A stretch of DNA of 64,000 bases from Clusia tigrina (taxonomy: Eukaryota; Arthropoda; Insecta; Diptera; Clusiidae): positions 74,223,995 to 74,287,994 of the forward strand of contig OV050031.1 of the NCBI GenBank assembly GCA_920105625.2. The letters run 5' to 3'. The notes under the pieces were generated by a model. The model ran no database searches. It was not told the DNA's origin and saw only the letters and a list, made by a program, of their open reading frames with translations. A program made the translations under genes and the position numbers. Positions 1 through 9,710 of this stretch are shown piece by piece; the stretch's first letter is position 1, and each line of letters begins with the position of its first letter.

Positions 1-123
1 ACCGACGACACTTTTACTTTTGAAGTAGGTCGGTTGGCTTGAGCAACTGACATCAAATAACAATTGCGAAACTGGAACACCAGAAAAGTCAAGACGTAGG
101 CGGTAATGTTCATTTGTAAATAG

Positions 124-131
124 TATATAAG
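124..131 (+). promoter_or_regulatory. TATA-like box in 5' LTR of element 1
   Basis: TATATAAG lies just upstream of a polyadenylation hexamer, as in the U3/R region of many LTRs. The same site occurs at 9682-9689 in the 3' LTR. Promoter function is inferred from position. Confidence 0.55.
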
Positions 132-146
132 AACTAGTATTTTAAG

Positions 147-152
147 AATAAA
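147..152 (+). terminator. AATAAA polyadenylation signal in 5' LTR of element 1
   Basis: AATAAA lies about 16 nt after the TATA-like box, and the copy at 9705-9710 is in the 3' LTR. The signal in the 3' copy would be the one used to end the genomic RNA. Confidence 0.5.
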
Positions 153-187
153 GCTCTCTTGTGTTTTGGAAACCGAAAAGTGGTAGT

Positions 188-687
188 TGCATCAAAGTTT
201 TTTGTAGTTCGGAAACTACGATTTGCGTAGCAATGTTGAAGAAAACATTTAAATGCTATTACTATGTGGCGCATACGTTACGGGTTTATTTTTAAATATG
301 GATTCAAATTTCCGGGAATGAATCAAGACACTTTTGCCTGTAAATCAAATTTCGGTTTTTACAAACATATGGCCTTTTTCTATGGATTCTTGGGAGGATT
401 AAAGATGGTGAGAGGAAATCAAGGAGTATCTGTGAGGAAGCCAAGGACCAATTTGCATTGATGGAAGGACTTAATGGACGCCGGTAGACAGCGGAACTTT
501 GTGATGGAAAACAAGTATAGCAGAATATGTATATAGAATTTACGGTGGAATGTTTTTTTTTAAATAAATTTGTATTTATCAATAAGTAAGATGGAATAAA
601 ATATTGGGATAAGTTAATAACAAGTTTTAACAACTATTGGATTTTTATTTGTAATTGGGATACGCCATCTGTTCTGGCATTTGGGAT
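188..687 (+). other. Remnant 5' leader of element 1, primer site deleted
   Basis: This is non-coding sequence between the broken 5' LTR and gag. The first bases (TGCATCAAAG onward) match the leader of element 2 near 33895-33903 on the - strand, which lies about 1.3 kb from its LTR. The stretch between, including the primer binding site, is therefore missing here. A hairpin-forming sequence lies at 204-219. Nothing else was recognised; the short open frames in it look random. Confidence 0.7.
204..219 (+). promoter_or_regulatory. Conserved leader hairpin in element 1
   Basis: GTAGTTCGGAAACTAC can fold with GTAGTT pairing to AACTAC. Element 2 carries the perfect 16-bp palindrome GTAGTTTCGAAACTAC at the same place in its leader (33873-33888). 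Conservation between two diverged families suggests an RNA role such as dimerisation or packaging, but this is inference. Confidence 0.4.
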
Positions 688-2319
688 ATGACGAAGGAAG
701 CGCAAGGATTACTGCTGAGGCAGGAGCAAATTGGCGAAACGATTGAAAAGCTGGTCCGTAACTTTAAGAAAGACGGCAGTTTACGTAAGAACAACGTGTA
801 TTACCGCAAGCGAATAACACAGTTGCAAGATCTGGGGAGAGAGTTCAACAATAATCACGGACTGTTGTTGCCTCACGCAGTTGAGTACGGCAAGGGAAAA
901 TATTTTGCGGAAAATTACGCAGACTACATAAATAGTCTGGTCAACGAATGGGCAGGTACATTTAGTTCTGAATTAGAGGGACTAGGGCAAGAGATTGTGA
1001 GTTTGGTTTCGCCAGACGAGGAAATAAGGAACAGATTGAAATCAATACAGTCAGATGTGAAACTGTTTACTGTGAAAATAGTTGACCAGTTCGAAGCGAG
1101 TACGAGCAGCGAAGAAGCTCAGGAATTGTGGAAGCAGGCGAACGCCGGAGGCGCTGTGTCACCATTAGAGGTAGCGGATCAAGCCTTAACGGCAATTCAA
1201 AAAAGAACAGAAGAAAAGTTGTTCAGTTTTCATAAGAAAGCAGAAGATTGGAGAGCACAAAAAGAGTATCTTCAGAAGAAGGTAAAGGAACTTTCTCAGA
1301 GATTGACGGAAACAGAGGAAGCAGCAACGCTGTTGGAGAAGGAGTGTGCAGGATTGAAAAGAGGACGGGCGACCAATAGCAACCCACATAGAAAGGAGAG
1401 ATCAAAATCAGCATCGGCTGGATTTACACAGACAGTATTGACATTGCCTCCTGAAGTTCGCTGGGCGGCGTATTTAACACCAGAAGGGATAAGCCGCATG
1501 GTAAAGCCAAAATTAGTACTTAATGAAGAAAGGCAAGCGGAATTTTTGTGTGGCGCATCTGAAATCGGTGTCGAGCCTTTTTCTCCGGGAGGCCCGATAA
1601 ATAATAAAAATCAGGGATATCCGCCAAAGGAGCCGGAAGCAGTACCCGTGCAGCAAAGTTCCGATACTGTGGGCAGTATTTCGCCTGCACGAACAAACGA
1701 TCGAAGACTAATTAGTTTGAATCCGGCACTGGCGAATTACCTCTCAGATCCGGGAGAAGAGAATTTGGAAACTCCCAAAGAGATTAATAAAGCTAAGGTT
1801 TTACCAGCAATTGAGAAAACACAAAGGAATAAAATGGGCATTCTGGAAGTTGCTTATGCGGTGGAGAAGTTGGTGCCCATGTTCTCAGAAGTCGAGTTGT
1901 ATGATCTGAGAACTGAGATCCGGCGCTTCAAAGAAGGTTGTGAGCTAGCACAGCAGAGTGTTCCGGAAGCGGACGGGGAACACTTAATAAAGTGTATTAG
2001 GCAAAGAACCACAGGTGATGCGTTTGATTTACTAGCGCATAGCTCAGTAAGCACCCTGGCAGAATTATATGCACTTTTGGATAGGACGTATTTAAAACAA
2101 AAGTCGTATGACTATCTCGTTCGGGAAATTCAGGAATCAACTCAGACACCGGGGGAGGAATTGAGAGCCTGGGGACGAAGGCTCCAGTCTCTGGGGAACG
2201 CTGCTGAGACGGAAGCCAACAGGCAGTTTCCAGAAAATGTTGCAACATACAAGGCTCAATATAGAACGGTCTATGATTTCTGTGTTCAAGGCAGGCCTGA
2301 TAAATATGGACTTAGCTAA
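688..2319 (+). pseudogene. gag: gag, N-terminal and capsid part, frameshifted (element 1)
   Basis: Gag forms the virus-like particle in the cytoplasm. The frame is open from 655, but the first ATG is at 688, and the homologous gag of element 2 also starts there (both share the motif YYRKRIT about 40 residues in). Residues roughly 180-230 of the product are rich in Glu, Lys and Leu and likely form a coiled coil. The C-terminal 150 residues look like a gypsy-type capsid, including the region around EELRAWGRRLQSLG. The frame ends at 2317-2319, whereas the natural continuation with the zinc knuckles is in the +1 frame (2237-2980). One extra or lost base near 2305 is the simplest cause; a sequencing error is possible. 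The lesion falls inside capsid/nucleocapsid, so it is unlikely to be programmed. Confidence 0.85.
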
Positions 2320-2980
2320 TTATACTCTTACTCTCACGCCGAGGAGCATGACAGAACTAGTGGAAGCGGTCTCTTTAGCTGAAGCAGCAATACAACAGCA
2401 AACGACAACAGGTGGAATCTGCTGGACGAATGCTTCTGCAGAGGTAGGGACAGTACAGCAGCAAAACAGATGTGGGATTGGTAGATTGATGGGTCAATTT
2501 CCGCAACAAAGAGATCAAGATTTTCCTCCAAGGAAACCCATTTGCTCATTCTGTCATAAGCCAGGGCACACAAGGGATGAATGCGTTACACGCACAAACA
2601 CGCCCTACTGTATGGAGTGCCACACTTACGGTCATGAGGCAAGTAGACAGTGCCAAGTAGACACAAAATGGGATCAAAGTAGAAGGCAGCCAGCTACGAG
2701 GCGCCCGGTTCCACCCTTGAGGGACAGCAGGGGTAACTTCAGTAGTCCCCGAGTTAATTCAACAGAAGGAATTAACCAAGGAAGAAATCCTTTCAAAACT
2801 GGGAGTGGTCAGCAGCGACCAAATTGGAATTCCAGAAGTGAGCCAAGGATACGCAACACCCAACAGGGGTTGAGATGCTTCTCATGTGGACAGATGGGAC
2901 ATCGGGCAGCGGAATGCAGGGATAGACAATCCCAGCAAAGGAACCAGGGAAACTTCCAGCGGCCCAGTCGAAGCCAATAG
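2237..2980 (+). pseudogene. gag: gag, nucleocapsid part with three zinc knuckles (element 1)
   Basis: This is the downstream part of the same gag gene, in the +1 frame relative to 688-2319. True homology probably begins near 2306 (MDLANYTL); the bases before that are overlap. Three cysteine-histidine knuckles are visible. The first (2543-2584) and third (2876-2917) are canonical C-x2-C-x4-H-x4-C. The second (2609-2653) has one extra residue before the last Cys. The knuckles should bind the genomic RNA in the particle. The linker is rich in Arg, Gln, Asn and Pro. The frame ends with TAG at 2978-2980, shortly after a slippery heptamer that lets ribosomes enter pol. Confidence 0.85.
2947..2953 (+). 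promoter_or_regulatory. -1 ribosomal frameshift heptamer G_GGA_AAC (element 1)
   Basis: In the gag frame the codons are CAG GGA AAC, so the heptamer has the canonical X_XXY_YYZ phase. Pol lies in the -1 frame, and that frame is open only from 2926, giving a 55-nt overlap with gag that includes this site. A potential hairpin starts 10 nt downstream. The heptamer class is an established -1 slip site in retroviruses; use here is inferred. Confidence 0.75.
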
Positions 2981-5900
2981 ACTGGAAAGCCAAAAGAAAG
3001 AGAGTAATAATTAGGCCGGAAGTAAGTGGGACTAGTAATGTAGGAACTACAGTCCAGGAGAAGGAGGAGCAAGAGGCTCTCCAGTATCACGAAGAGTTAG
3101 GGAGTGGATACACGTCCATTTTGGAGTCAAAAGGGCTTTGTTTCGTGGTGAGCAGGGTAGGAGATGCTTTCATCGAGATACCCTGCAAGGAGGCAGCTAG
3201 TGGAAAGCTAGTGCTTTTGGTAGATTCAGGGGCGGATACTAGCCTCGTAAAATCTAGTGTTTTACGGAAGGGACTAGTTGTTAACCCAAAAGATGTAAGA
3301 ACGCTTAATGGAGCGTTCGGAGGTTGCATCAGAACACTGGGGTCACTCAAAATAGGGCACAGTAAAGTTAAGGGCATGAGTTTTAGAGTGCACGCAGTCG
3401 AATTGGATAGGGAAGGTATCCCGGCTGATGGGATAATTGGCCGCGATAATCTTTGGGGACGCACCATACTGGATGCGCTCGATAAGCAGTTATCGTTTTA
3501 CGATAATAATAAGAATAGAATTCTCACTCTTCCATTAAAGTCATGGCAGGAAGGAACCGTGAGTAAGGTTAAGAATAGTATGGAGGTAGTAAATGCAAGG
3601 TCAACCAGAGTAGTTACTATGCATGTAAATACGAAACTTAGGACTGTTGTTTTGCACAAGCAGCAGCTAGCGGAGGGCGTATATATGGGAGAAACCATAA
3701 CGCACGTTGACAAGGGTAAGGTGTACGCTTGTGTACTCAACGCCTCAGAAAAGGACTATCTGATGGATGAGGATTTTAGGCCTAAGTTCACTAGTTATGA
3801 TAATTTTAAAGAACCAAATTATAGATCGGTTAATCAGATTAAACAAGTTGATATAAGAAAAAGAATGGAGAGAGTGCTAGAATCACTGAAGCTAGACCCA
3901 AGCGAAAATTCAGAAGAGAAGGCATTAATAGAAGCCATTTGTGCGTCATTCCATGACATATTTTTGCTGGAAGGAGACCAGTTAACATATACACCAGAGG
4001 TAGAGCATGAAATACCTACTAGGGTGGATCAAGCACCAATTAACCAGAAACAGTACAGATTGCCACAGGCTCACAAAGATGAGGTAAACAGGCAAGTGGA
4101 AGGGATGTTAAAAGATAACATAATTTCACCGAGTATCTCGCCTTGGAACTCACCAATAATTTTGGTACCAAAGAAGGGAGGTGCTCAGGGTCAGAAGAAG
4201 TGGAGAATGGTCGTCGATTTTAGGAAATTGAACGACGCCACTATCAAGCAGGTGTTCCCAATTCCAAGGATAGAAGAAATTCTGGATCAGTTGGGGCATA
4301 GTAGATATTTTTCTACACTTGATTTAGCGAGTGGCTACCACCAAGTTCTGGTGGATACCCAAGATAAGCAGAAAACTGCGTTCAGCACCGGTTTAGGGCA
4401 TTATGAATTTAATAGAATGCCGTTTGGATTAACAGGAGCACCGGCTACCTTCCAACGGTTAATGAACCATGTGCTAACAGGCTTGCAGGGGTTAGATTGT
4501 TTTGTGTATCTGGATGATATTGTAATTTATGGGAAGAACTTGCAGCAGCATTCGCAACGCTTGTGCAAGGTGCTCCAGAAATTACGAGAACACAATTTGA
4601 AATTGAACTCGGAGAAGTGTCAATTTTTACGAAGAGAGGTGGTTTATTTAGGCCATCGTTGCTCAGAGGCAGGAGCACTGCCTGACCCGCAGAAAGTGGA
4701 ATGCGTTAAAAATCTAGCGATTCCGAGAAACAGAAAGGAAGTGCAAGCATTCCTAGGACTAGTGAACTATTATAGAAAGTTCGTGGAAGGACTAGCCGGA
4801 ATTGCGTTGCCAGTGAATAAATTGCTACGAAAAGAAGCAAAGTTCGAATGGACAGAGAGCTGTCAGCAAGCATTCGAGAGGCTAAAAGAAATAATTACCT
4901 CGCCACCAATTTTGGCGTACCCCGACTTTGAGCAAACTTTTTTGTTGACCACTGATGCTAGCAATGAAGCATTAGGGGCAGTATTGTCACAAGGGGAAGT
5001 CGGTAATGACCGACCAATAGCATTCGCAAGCAGAGCGCTTAGCGACACGGAAAAGAGATACTCCACAATAGAAAAGGAATTTCTAGCCATAGTGTGGGCT
5101 ACAAAGAATTTTAGGGCATATCTGCTAGGACGCCCATTCAAGATATACACTGATCACCAGCCGTTGAGAGGCATAGCCAACTTGAAAGATCAAACGTCTA
5201 GGCTAGCCAGGTTCAGACACAAATTGTCTGAGTATGATTTTGAAATCATATACAAACCTGGGAAAAAGAATCTAAATGCGGACGCACTCAGCAGAGTACC
5301 GCAGGCACAGAAAGTATCAGTAGTGCAAACGAGGGCCAAAGCACGGTCAGATAAGGAGAAGGCCGAGAGAATGCAAGAGGATAAAGTTGATGCTACAAGA
5401 GATGTTAGCAAGACGGGTGAAGATGCCCACGAACAAAGAGCCAGCAGTGTGGAATGGCTGGAGGATATAAAGGATATCCAGGCTGTGTTAAAGGTTTTCC
5501 ACGATTCACCTCTAGGTGGACACCAGGGATTCTGGAAAACCCATGACAGAATTAGGCGAGTATACGGATGGAAAGGTATGCTCAAAGACATAAAAAAATA
5601 TGTAAGAAGTTGCCCAAAGTGCCAGGCCAACAAAAGTTCAAGGCTAACAAAGATGCCAATGGTATTAACTGACACACCGAAACAGCCATTTGATAAAGTT
5701 CATATGGATATTGTAGGTATTTTACCTGAGACTGTTTCGGGCAATAAATACATCTTGACGTTCCAAGATGATTTCTCAAAGTATATGGCGTGCGTGGCTA
5801 TACCTGATGCGGAAGCAGGTACGGTGGCCAAGGCATTCTTTGAAGAAATTATAGCACGTTACAACATACCTAAGGTTTTGATAACCGACAATGGTTCCAA

Positions 5901-6357
5901 TTTCGTATCAAAACTATTCTCAGAAACGTGTAAAATGCTGGGAATCAAGAAGTTGCACATAACACCATATCCTCCACAGGCGAATGGCTCATTGGAACGT
6001 AGTCATCGACCTTTGGCCGAGTACTTGCGCAGTTTTGCCAAAGAAGACGGCTCGAATTGGGATCAATGGTTGACCACTGCAATGCATGTACACAATAATA
6101 CGGTACATGTATCAACGAAGCAAACTCCGTTTAGAACACTCTACGGGTTTGACTTCAACATGCCAGCGAATTTGAAGCGCAAATGTGCGCCTGTATACAA
6201 TGCTGATGACCCGAATAAAGTGCAAAAGTATCAGTTACAACGAGCGCACGAATTGGTCAGAGAAAACCAGGATTGTGCTAAACTAGTGGCCAGGGAAGCT
6301 TATAACAAGGTACTGAACCCAGTAGTTTTTCATGTGGGTGATCAAGTACTAATGTAG
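2954..6357 (+). CDS. pol: pol: protease, reverse transcriptase, RNase H, integrase (element 1)
   Basis: This is the Gag-Pol enzyme region, entered by -1 frameshift from gag. No ATG start is needed: the frame is open from 2926, and the conventional non-ATG start is at 3121. Counting from 3121, the protease has D35-SGADTSLV. RT has the YLDD box at residues 463-466. RNase H has TTDAS with D612. The integrase zinc site uses H794, H801, C831 and C834, and its catalytic triad is D863, D923 and E959, with exactly 35 residues between the last two. All key residues are present, so the enzyme core looks intact. The frame ends at a TAG (6355-6357) before the C-terminal GPY/F module, which continues in the same frame for 53 codons. 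The domain order defines Ty3/gypsy. Confidence 0.93.
2964..2985 (+). promoter_or_regulatory. Candidate frameshift-stimulating hairpin (element 1)
   Basis: CCAGTC (2964-2969) pairs with GACTGG (2980-2985) around a 10-nt loop, beginning 10 nt after the slip site. A competing stem pairs TTCCAG (2954-2959) with CTGGAA (2982-2987). The stems are short, so stimulation is uncertain. Confidence 0.4.
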
Positions 6358-6516
6358 AATCAGGCTAGGAGAAACAAATTCTCACCTGTGTGGATAGGTC
6401 CGTATGTAGTAGCAGAGATCCGAAGCCCAGTTACAACAGTCGTAACGATTAGGGGAAAAAATAAAAAGCTACATAATAATTTGTTGAAATTATTCCACAT
6501 TAGACCACACAACTAA
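6358..6516 (+). pseudogene. C-terminal GPY/F tail of integrase, cut off by a stop codon (element 1)
   Basis: This continues in frame with pol directly after the TAG at 6355-6357. It encodes a short stretch containing FSPVWIGPYVVAEI, the GPY/F module typical of gypsy-type integrase C-termini, and ends at TAA 6514-6516. The stop before it therefore looks like a mutation. Low-level readthrough is possible but there is no evidence for it. Confidence 0.8.
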
Positions 6517-9360
6517 AGACATGTGTTAGCAGTGTTCTACAAGTGTAAACACAGGAATAACAACGTAAACATGTACGTGTGCGTATCAAATAACACACAC
6601 AGCTCCAATTTTCAAAGTCAAGACCAGCAGAAGTGTGCCAATTAAACTCGAGCAAGTAAAGTTGACGTAATAAAAATGTGCTTATTATGCACTATGGCCG
6701 AACGAAGCACAGTAGGGAAAAATATATTTTTTTAATATTAAATGATAAATATTGCACGTAATTAAAAAATAAAATAAGATAGTAAGACAGTCGTGGGTAA
6801 GCAATATAAAACTTCGAACATGTACATACATACATACGGCAGTGTATGCACTGAAATTCGATGCGTGAGCGTTAACGCCAGGCAACGGAACTGCTGGTGA
6901 AGTAAGTACATATATATACGAGTATGTATATATGTGTATAGGATAAAGAATTTGTACGAATGTCTGTATATTTAAAGAAGTAAGTATTCTAGTTAAGAGG
7001 AATGGGTATATGCGTAAGTATATTTTTGCAGATACTGCAGTCGGCTATATGTAAATATACTCGTTCATAGGTTTTTACTGTTTATTGATTAGGAAATTAG
7101 CGTATGGAAATTTGAATAAATGTATATGTCGGGATATAAAAAATAAATGTATAGTTAATTGGGAAAATAACGTTAGTAATTAATTCTATGTAATTTAAAG
7201 CGCCTCGAATGTATGTATGTAGCCATATACGAGCTAATTACAGGATGGAAAATAGAAACGTTAATGGATATATACATATCAGGCTAGAAGTAAATTTAAA
7301 TAAAAAGTAATTGTATGCGATGAAAGATATAGTCATGCAATGGACAAAGTTTTGACACAAACGGGATTATTTTATATAATCTGGTTTTACTCGGAGGACC
7401 AATGAATTGGTTCAAAACTGAAATGAGTGATAACTCACGTGTTGAAAAAGAGCACGAACAATTAATCGAAGCGAAACTAATGCCCTATATGGCTATGAAA
7501 ACACATAGTCCAGTCCTCTTTTCCTCTAGGATACGGTAGCGAATCCGATAATGTAAGGGGAAAAGACGAGTGGATGCAAATTGAATGATATAGCATTCAA
7601 TTATAGAATAAGCATGTTGTATAAATATTGTTTTGTTTATGTATATTCAGGAATAGCGTATGTTTAAGAAAAGTTAAAATTAAAAAAAAAATAAATTATA
7701 ATCTGTGCAAAGTGCACATTAGAAACAAAAGTAGTTTAGAAAAAATTAGAGTTAAAAATTAATTGTTTAAAATATAACTTTATAATGAAATAAGTGTTAA
7801 AAACAAAAATCATACTAAATTGGGAAATTATACCCAAGAGTATATATAGTACTATTATAGTGTATTTATTTAAAATTCATTTATTAAATTGACTTATGAA
7901 AGGTTCGACAAAATTAAACATAGAAGAAATATCAAACTAAAATATATACTAGGAAATTAAGAAAATTATTATAGGTGTTCTCTATATAGCTCTGATGATC
8001 TGAAGCGAAGCAGGAAGTTCCGGGAAGAACGGATATTGGAATACGGTGCGGACTAAGGGACCAACATAGTATTCGGAAAGATGCGTTTTTGGAAAACAGA
8101 GATTTTTGGCAGTTATCTAAGGTTTGTGACCCCAAAGATGCCAACATATTAGCTTGGGGATGAATGGCGACGGATGTAATTTTAATTTTGCGAAACGGCA
8201 TATGGCCGCAGCATTTGAACACGTTGTAGATGAGTTATTGACAAGCAACGAAAAATAAACAAGTTTCCTTGAGGAGTCATTTTTTGAATTGGACAACTTT
8301 ATAGTACAATGTCCACCCAGTGTATCACAATCTCAACAGAATCAATTTTGGATAAGTTGAAGATGGGTAAAAGCTTAAGGAGGGTGACTGAAACCACCAC
8401 CAAATATAATAAGCAGAAGAAATTTGGCTCACGGAAGTTAATTGCTCCATTGAAGTATATGTCCAAGCTAGAGTATGAACATATGAAACGTTATTTACAT
8501 ATGTATGAAATATGATTTAATACAAGAGGACACAGAGACTAGTAACCGATCAGAGTACACAAATTACATCATTAAACGTGTATCTCAGAAAAATACCTAT
8601 TGTCTCCACATCAAAGCCTAACGATGTCAAATACCATTATGCGGAAGCTCAAGAGAAATACTTCCACCATAAAACGTATTGCTGCAAAGTAAGACGGAGT
8701 ATTGTAATCTCTCATGTATTCCAAATGTGTTTTACAAGTTGAATACTATAAGCAGAGGCAGTACCACCTACAGCCGTGGGGCACACTATATAAATGGAAA
8801 GAAGAAGGCCACTAAAAGCAAAGTTTTAATGGAAAACCAGATCGCCAACCTATAACATCTTTGTACGTACTAATCCAGAAAGAAGGGAGTGGTATGCAGA
8901 GTTCATCGAGGGACTTCACTCCGACGACGGCCGTCAACTGGACCAGCAGGTAGCAGAGGGCGCAGTATAATATAAGGTTTTAGGTATAGAATAGCATTGT
9001 GTTATTGTGTAGATATTTGTATATACGCCAATGAGAAAAAAGTCAATTAAAGACAAAATTAAAAAAAAAAAAAAAAAAAAAAGAAAAAGAAGATGGAAAC
9101 AAAAGAACAAGATAAAACAAAAGAAAAAAAGAAAATAAAAAGAATAGAAACAAAAGAACAAGATAAAACAAAAGAGAAAAAAAAGGCACACAAAAGTAAA
9201 AAGAACATAAAACAACAATCGAACCCAAATAAGGCGAATTGAAAATAGAAAAACTATAGATATGTACTATAGGATTAAGAAAATGCACAGATTGTTTAAA
9301 GTGCAGAAAAGAGAAAAATACTGTAAGATTCATTAGAAGTTAGTTGCACTAACTTCTTTT
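6517..9360 (+). other. Long AT-rich non-coding 3' region of element 1
   Basis: About 2.8 kb lies between pol and the polypurine tract. No frame longer than about 100 codons is seen, and nothing resembles an envelope gene (no signal peptide, furin site or transmembrane segment in a sustained frame). It holds T/A microsatellite-like stretches (for example 6820-6930) and a purine-rich tract at 9059-9182. A decayed third gene or nested fragments cannot be excluded by eye. Confidence 0.6.
9059..9182 (+). repeat. Purine-rich tract with a 51-bp tandem duplication
   Basis: An A-run of about 20 is followed by two copies of a block beginning GAAACAAAAGAACAAG, at 9096 and 9147 (period 51). The tract is almost entirely A and G. 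It lies about 180 bp before the polypurine tract and may be an extra purine-rich region or simple slippage. Confidence 0.6.
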
Positions 9361-9376
9361 AGAAAGAGGGGAGGGA
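9361..9376 (+). promoter_or_regulatory. Polypurine tract of element 1
   Basis: AGAAAGAGGGGAGGGA abuts the TGTTGT start of the 3' LTR. In LTR elements this tract primes plus-strand DNA synthesis. Confidence 0.85.
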
Positions 9377-9681
9377 TGTTGTGAGTTAGAATCAAGCGTA
9401 GTTGACTCACAGCACCGGCTCCCATTAAACTCATTAAGAATGCACATATTTTTAGGGTGCAAATATTGTAAATGAGTAGTATTTATGCACTAATTATGAT
9501 GTAAAATTTTAGGGTGTCACAGTTCCGTAGTCAAGCTGACGAGGGGCATTTAGAATGCACCGACGACACTTTTACTTTTGAAGTAGGTCGGTTGGCTTGA
9601 GCAACTGACATCAAATAACAATTGCGAAACTGGAACACCAGAAAATTCAAGACGTAGGCGGTAATGTTCATTTGTAAATAG

Positions 9682-9689
9682 TATATAAG
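9682..9689 (+). promoter_or_regulatory. TATA-like box in 3' LTR of element 1
   Basis: TATATAAG, identical to 124-131. In this LTR it could drive transcription rightward into the satellite. Confidence 0.5.
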
Positions 9690-9704
9690 AACTAGTATTT
9701 TAAG

Positions 9705-9710
9705 AATAAA
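9705..9710 (+). terminator. AATAAA polyadenylation signal in 3' LTR of element 1
   Basis: The hexamer is placed as expected in R, just after the TATA-like box; inferred from position only. Confidence 0.5.

Larger units (their letters stand above)
1..187 (+). repeat. Partial 5' LTR of element 1
   Basis: The sequence is almost identical to 9559-9745 of the 3' LTR, with one difference seen (around 88 against 9646). The window opens inside the LTR. The match stops abruptly after GTGGTAGT at 187, while the 3' LTR continues for about another 100 bp. The U5 end and the adjoining primer site are therefore deleted here. Confidence 0.9.

Noticed and set aside
304..633. 109-codon - strand open frame in the leader of element 1
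   Set aside because: No homology or domain. It overlaps a leader on the opposite strand and is low in complexity.
5190..5675. 161-codon - strand open frame inside pol of element 1
   Set aside because: It is a shadow of the RNase H and integrase coding frame on the + strand, which has clear catalytic motifs.
8309..8515. 68-codon open frame in the 3' region of element 1, faintly like a helix-turn-helix
   Set aside because: Too short, no recognisable family, no start context, in AT-rich DNA where such frames are expected by chance.
9059..9082. Poly-A run as the tail of a LINE or processed pseudogene
   Set aside because: No reverse-transcribed body or target duplication is seen around it, and it lies inside the continuous 3' region of element 1.
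8934..9333. - strand Phe/Leu-rich open frames that look like membrane proteins
   Set aside because: They are translations of the A/G-rich tract at 9059-9182 and its surroundings; a composition artefact.
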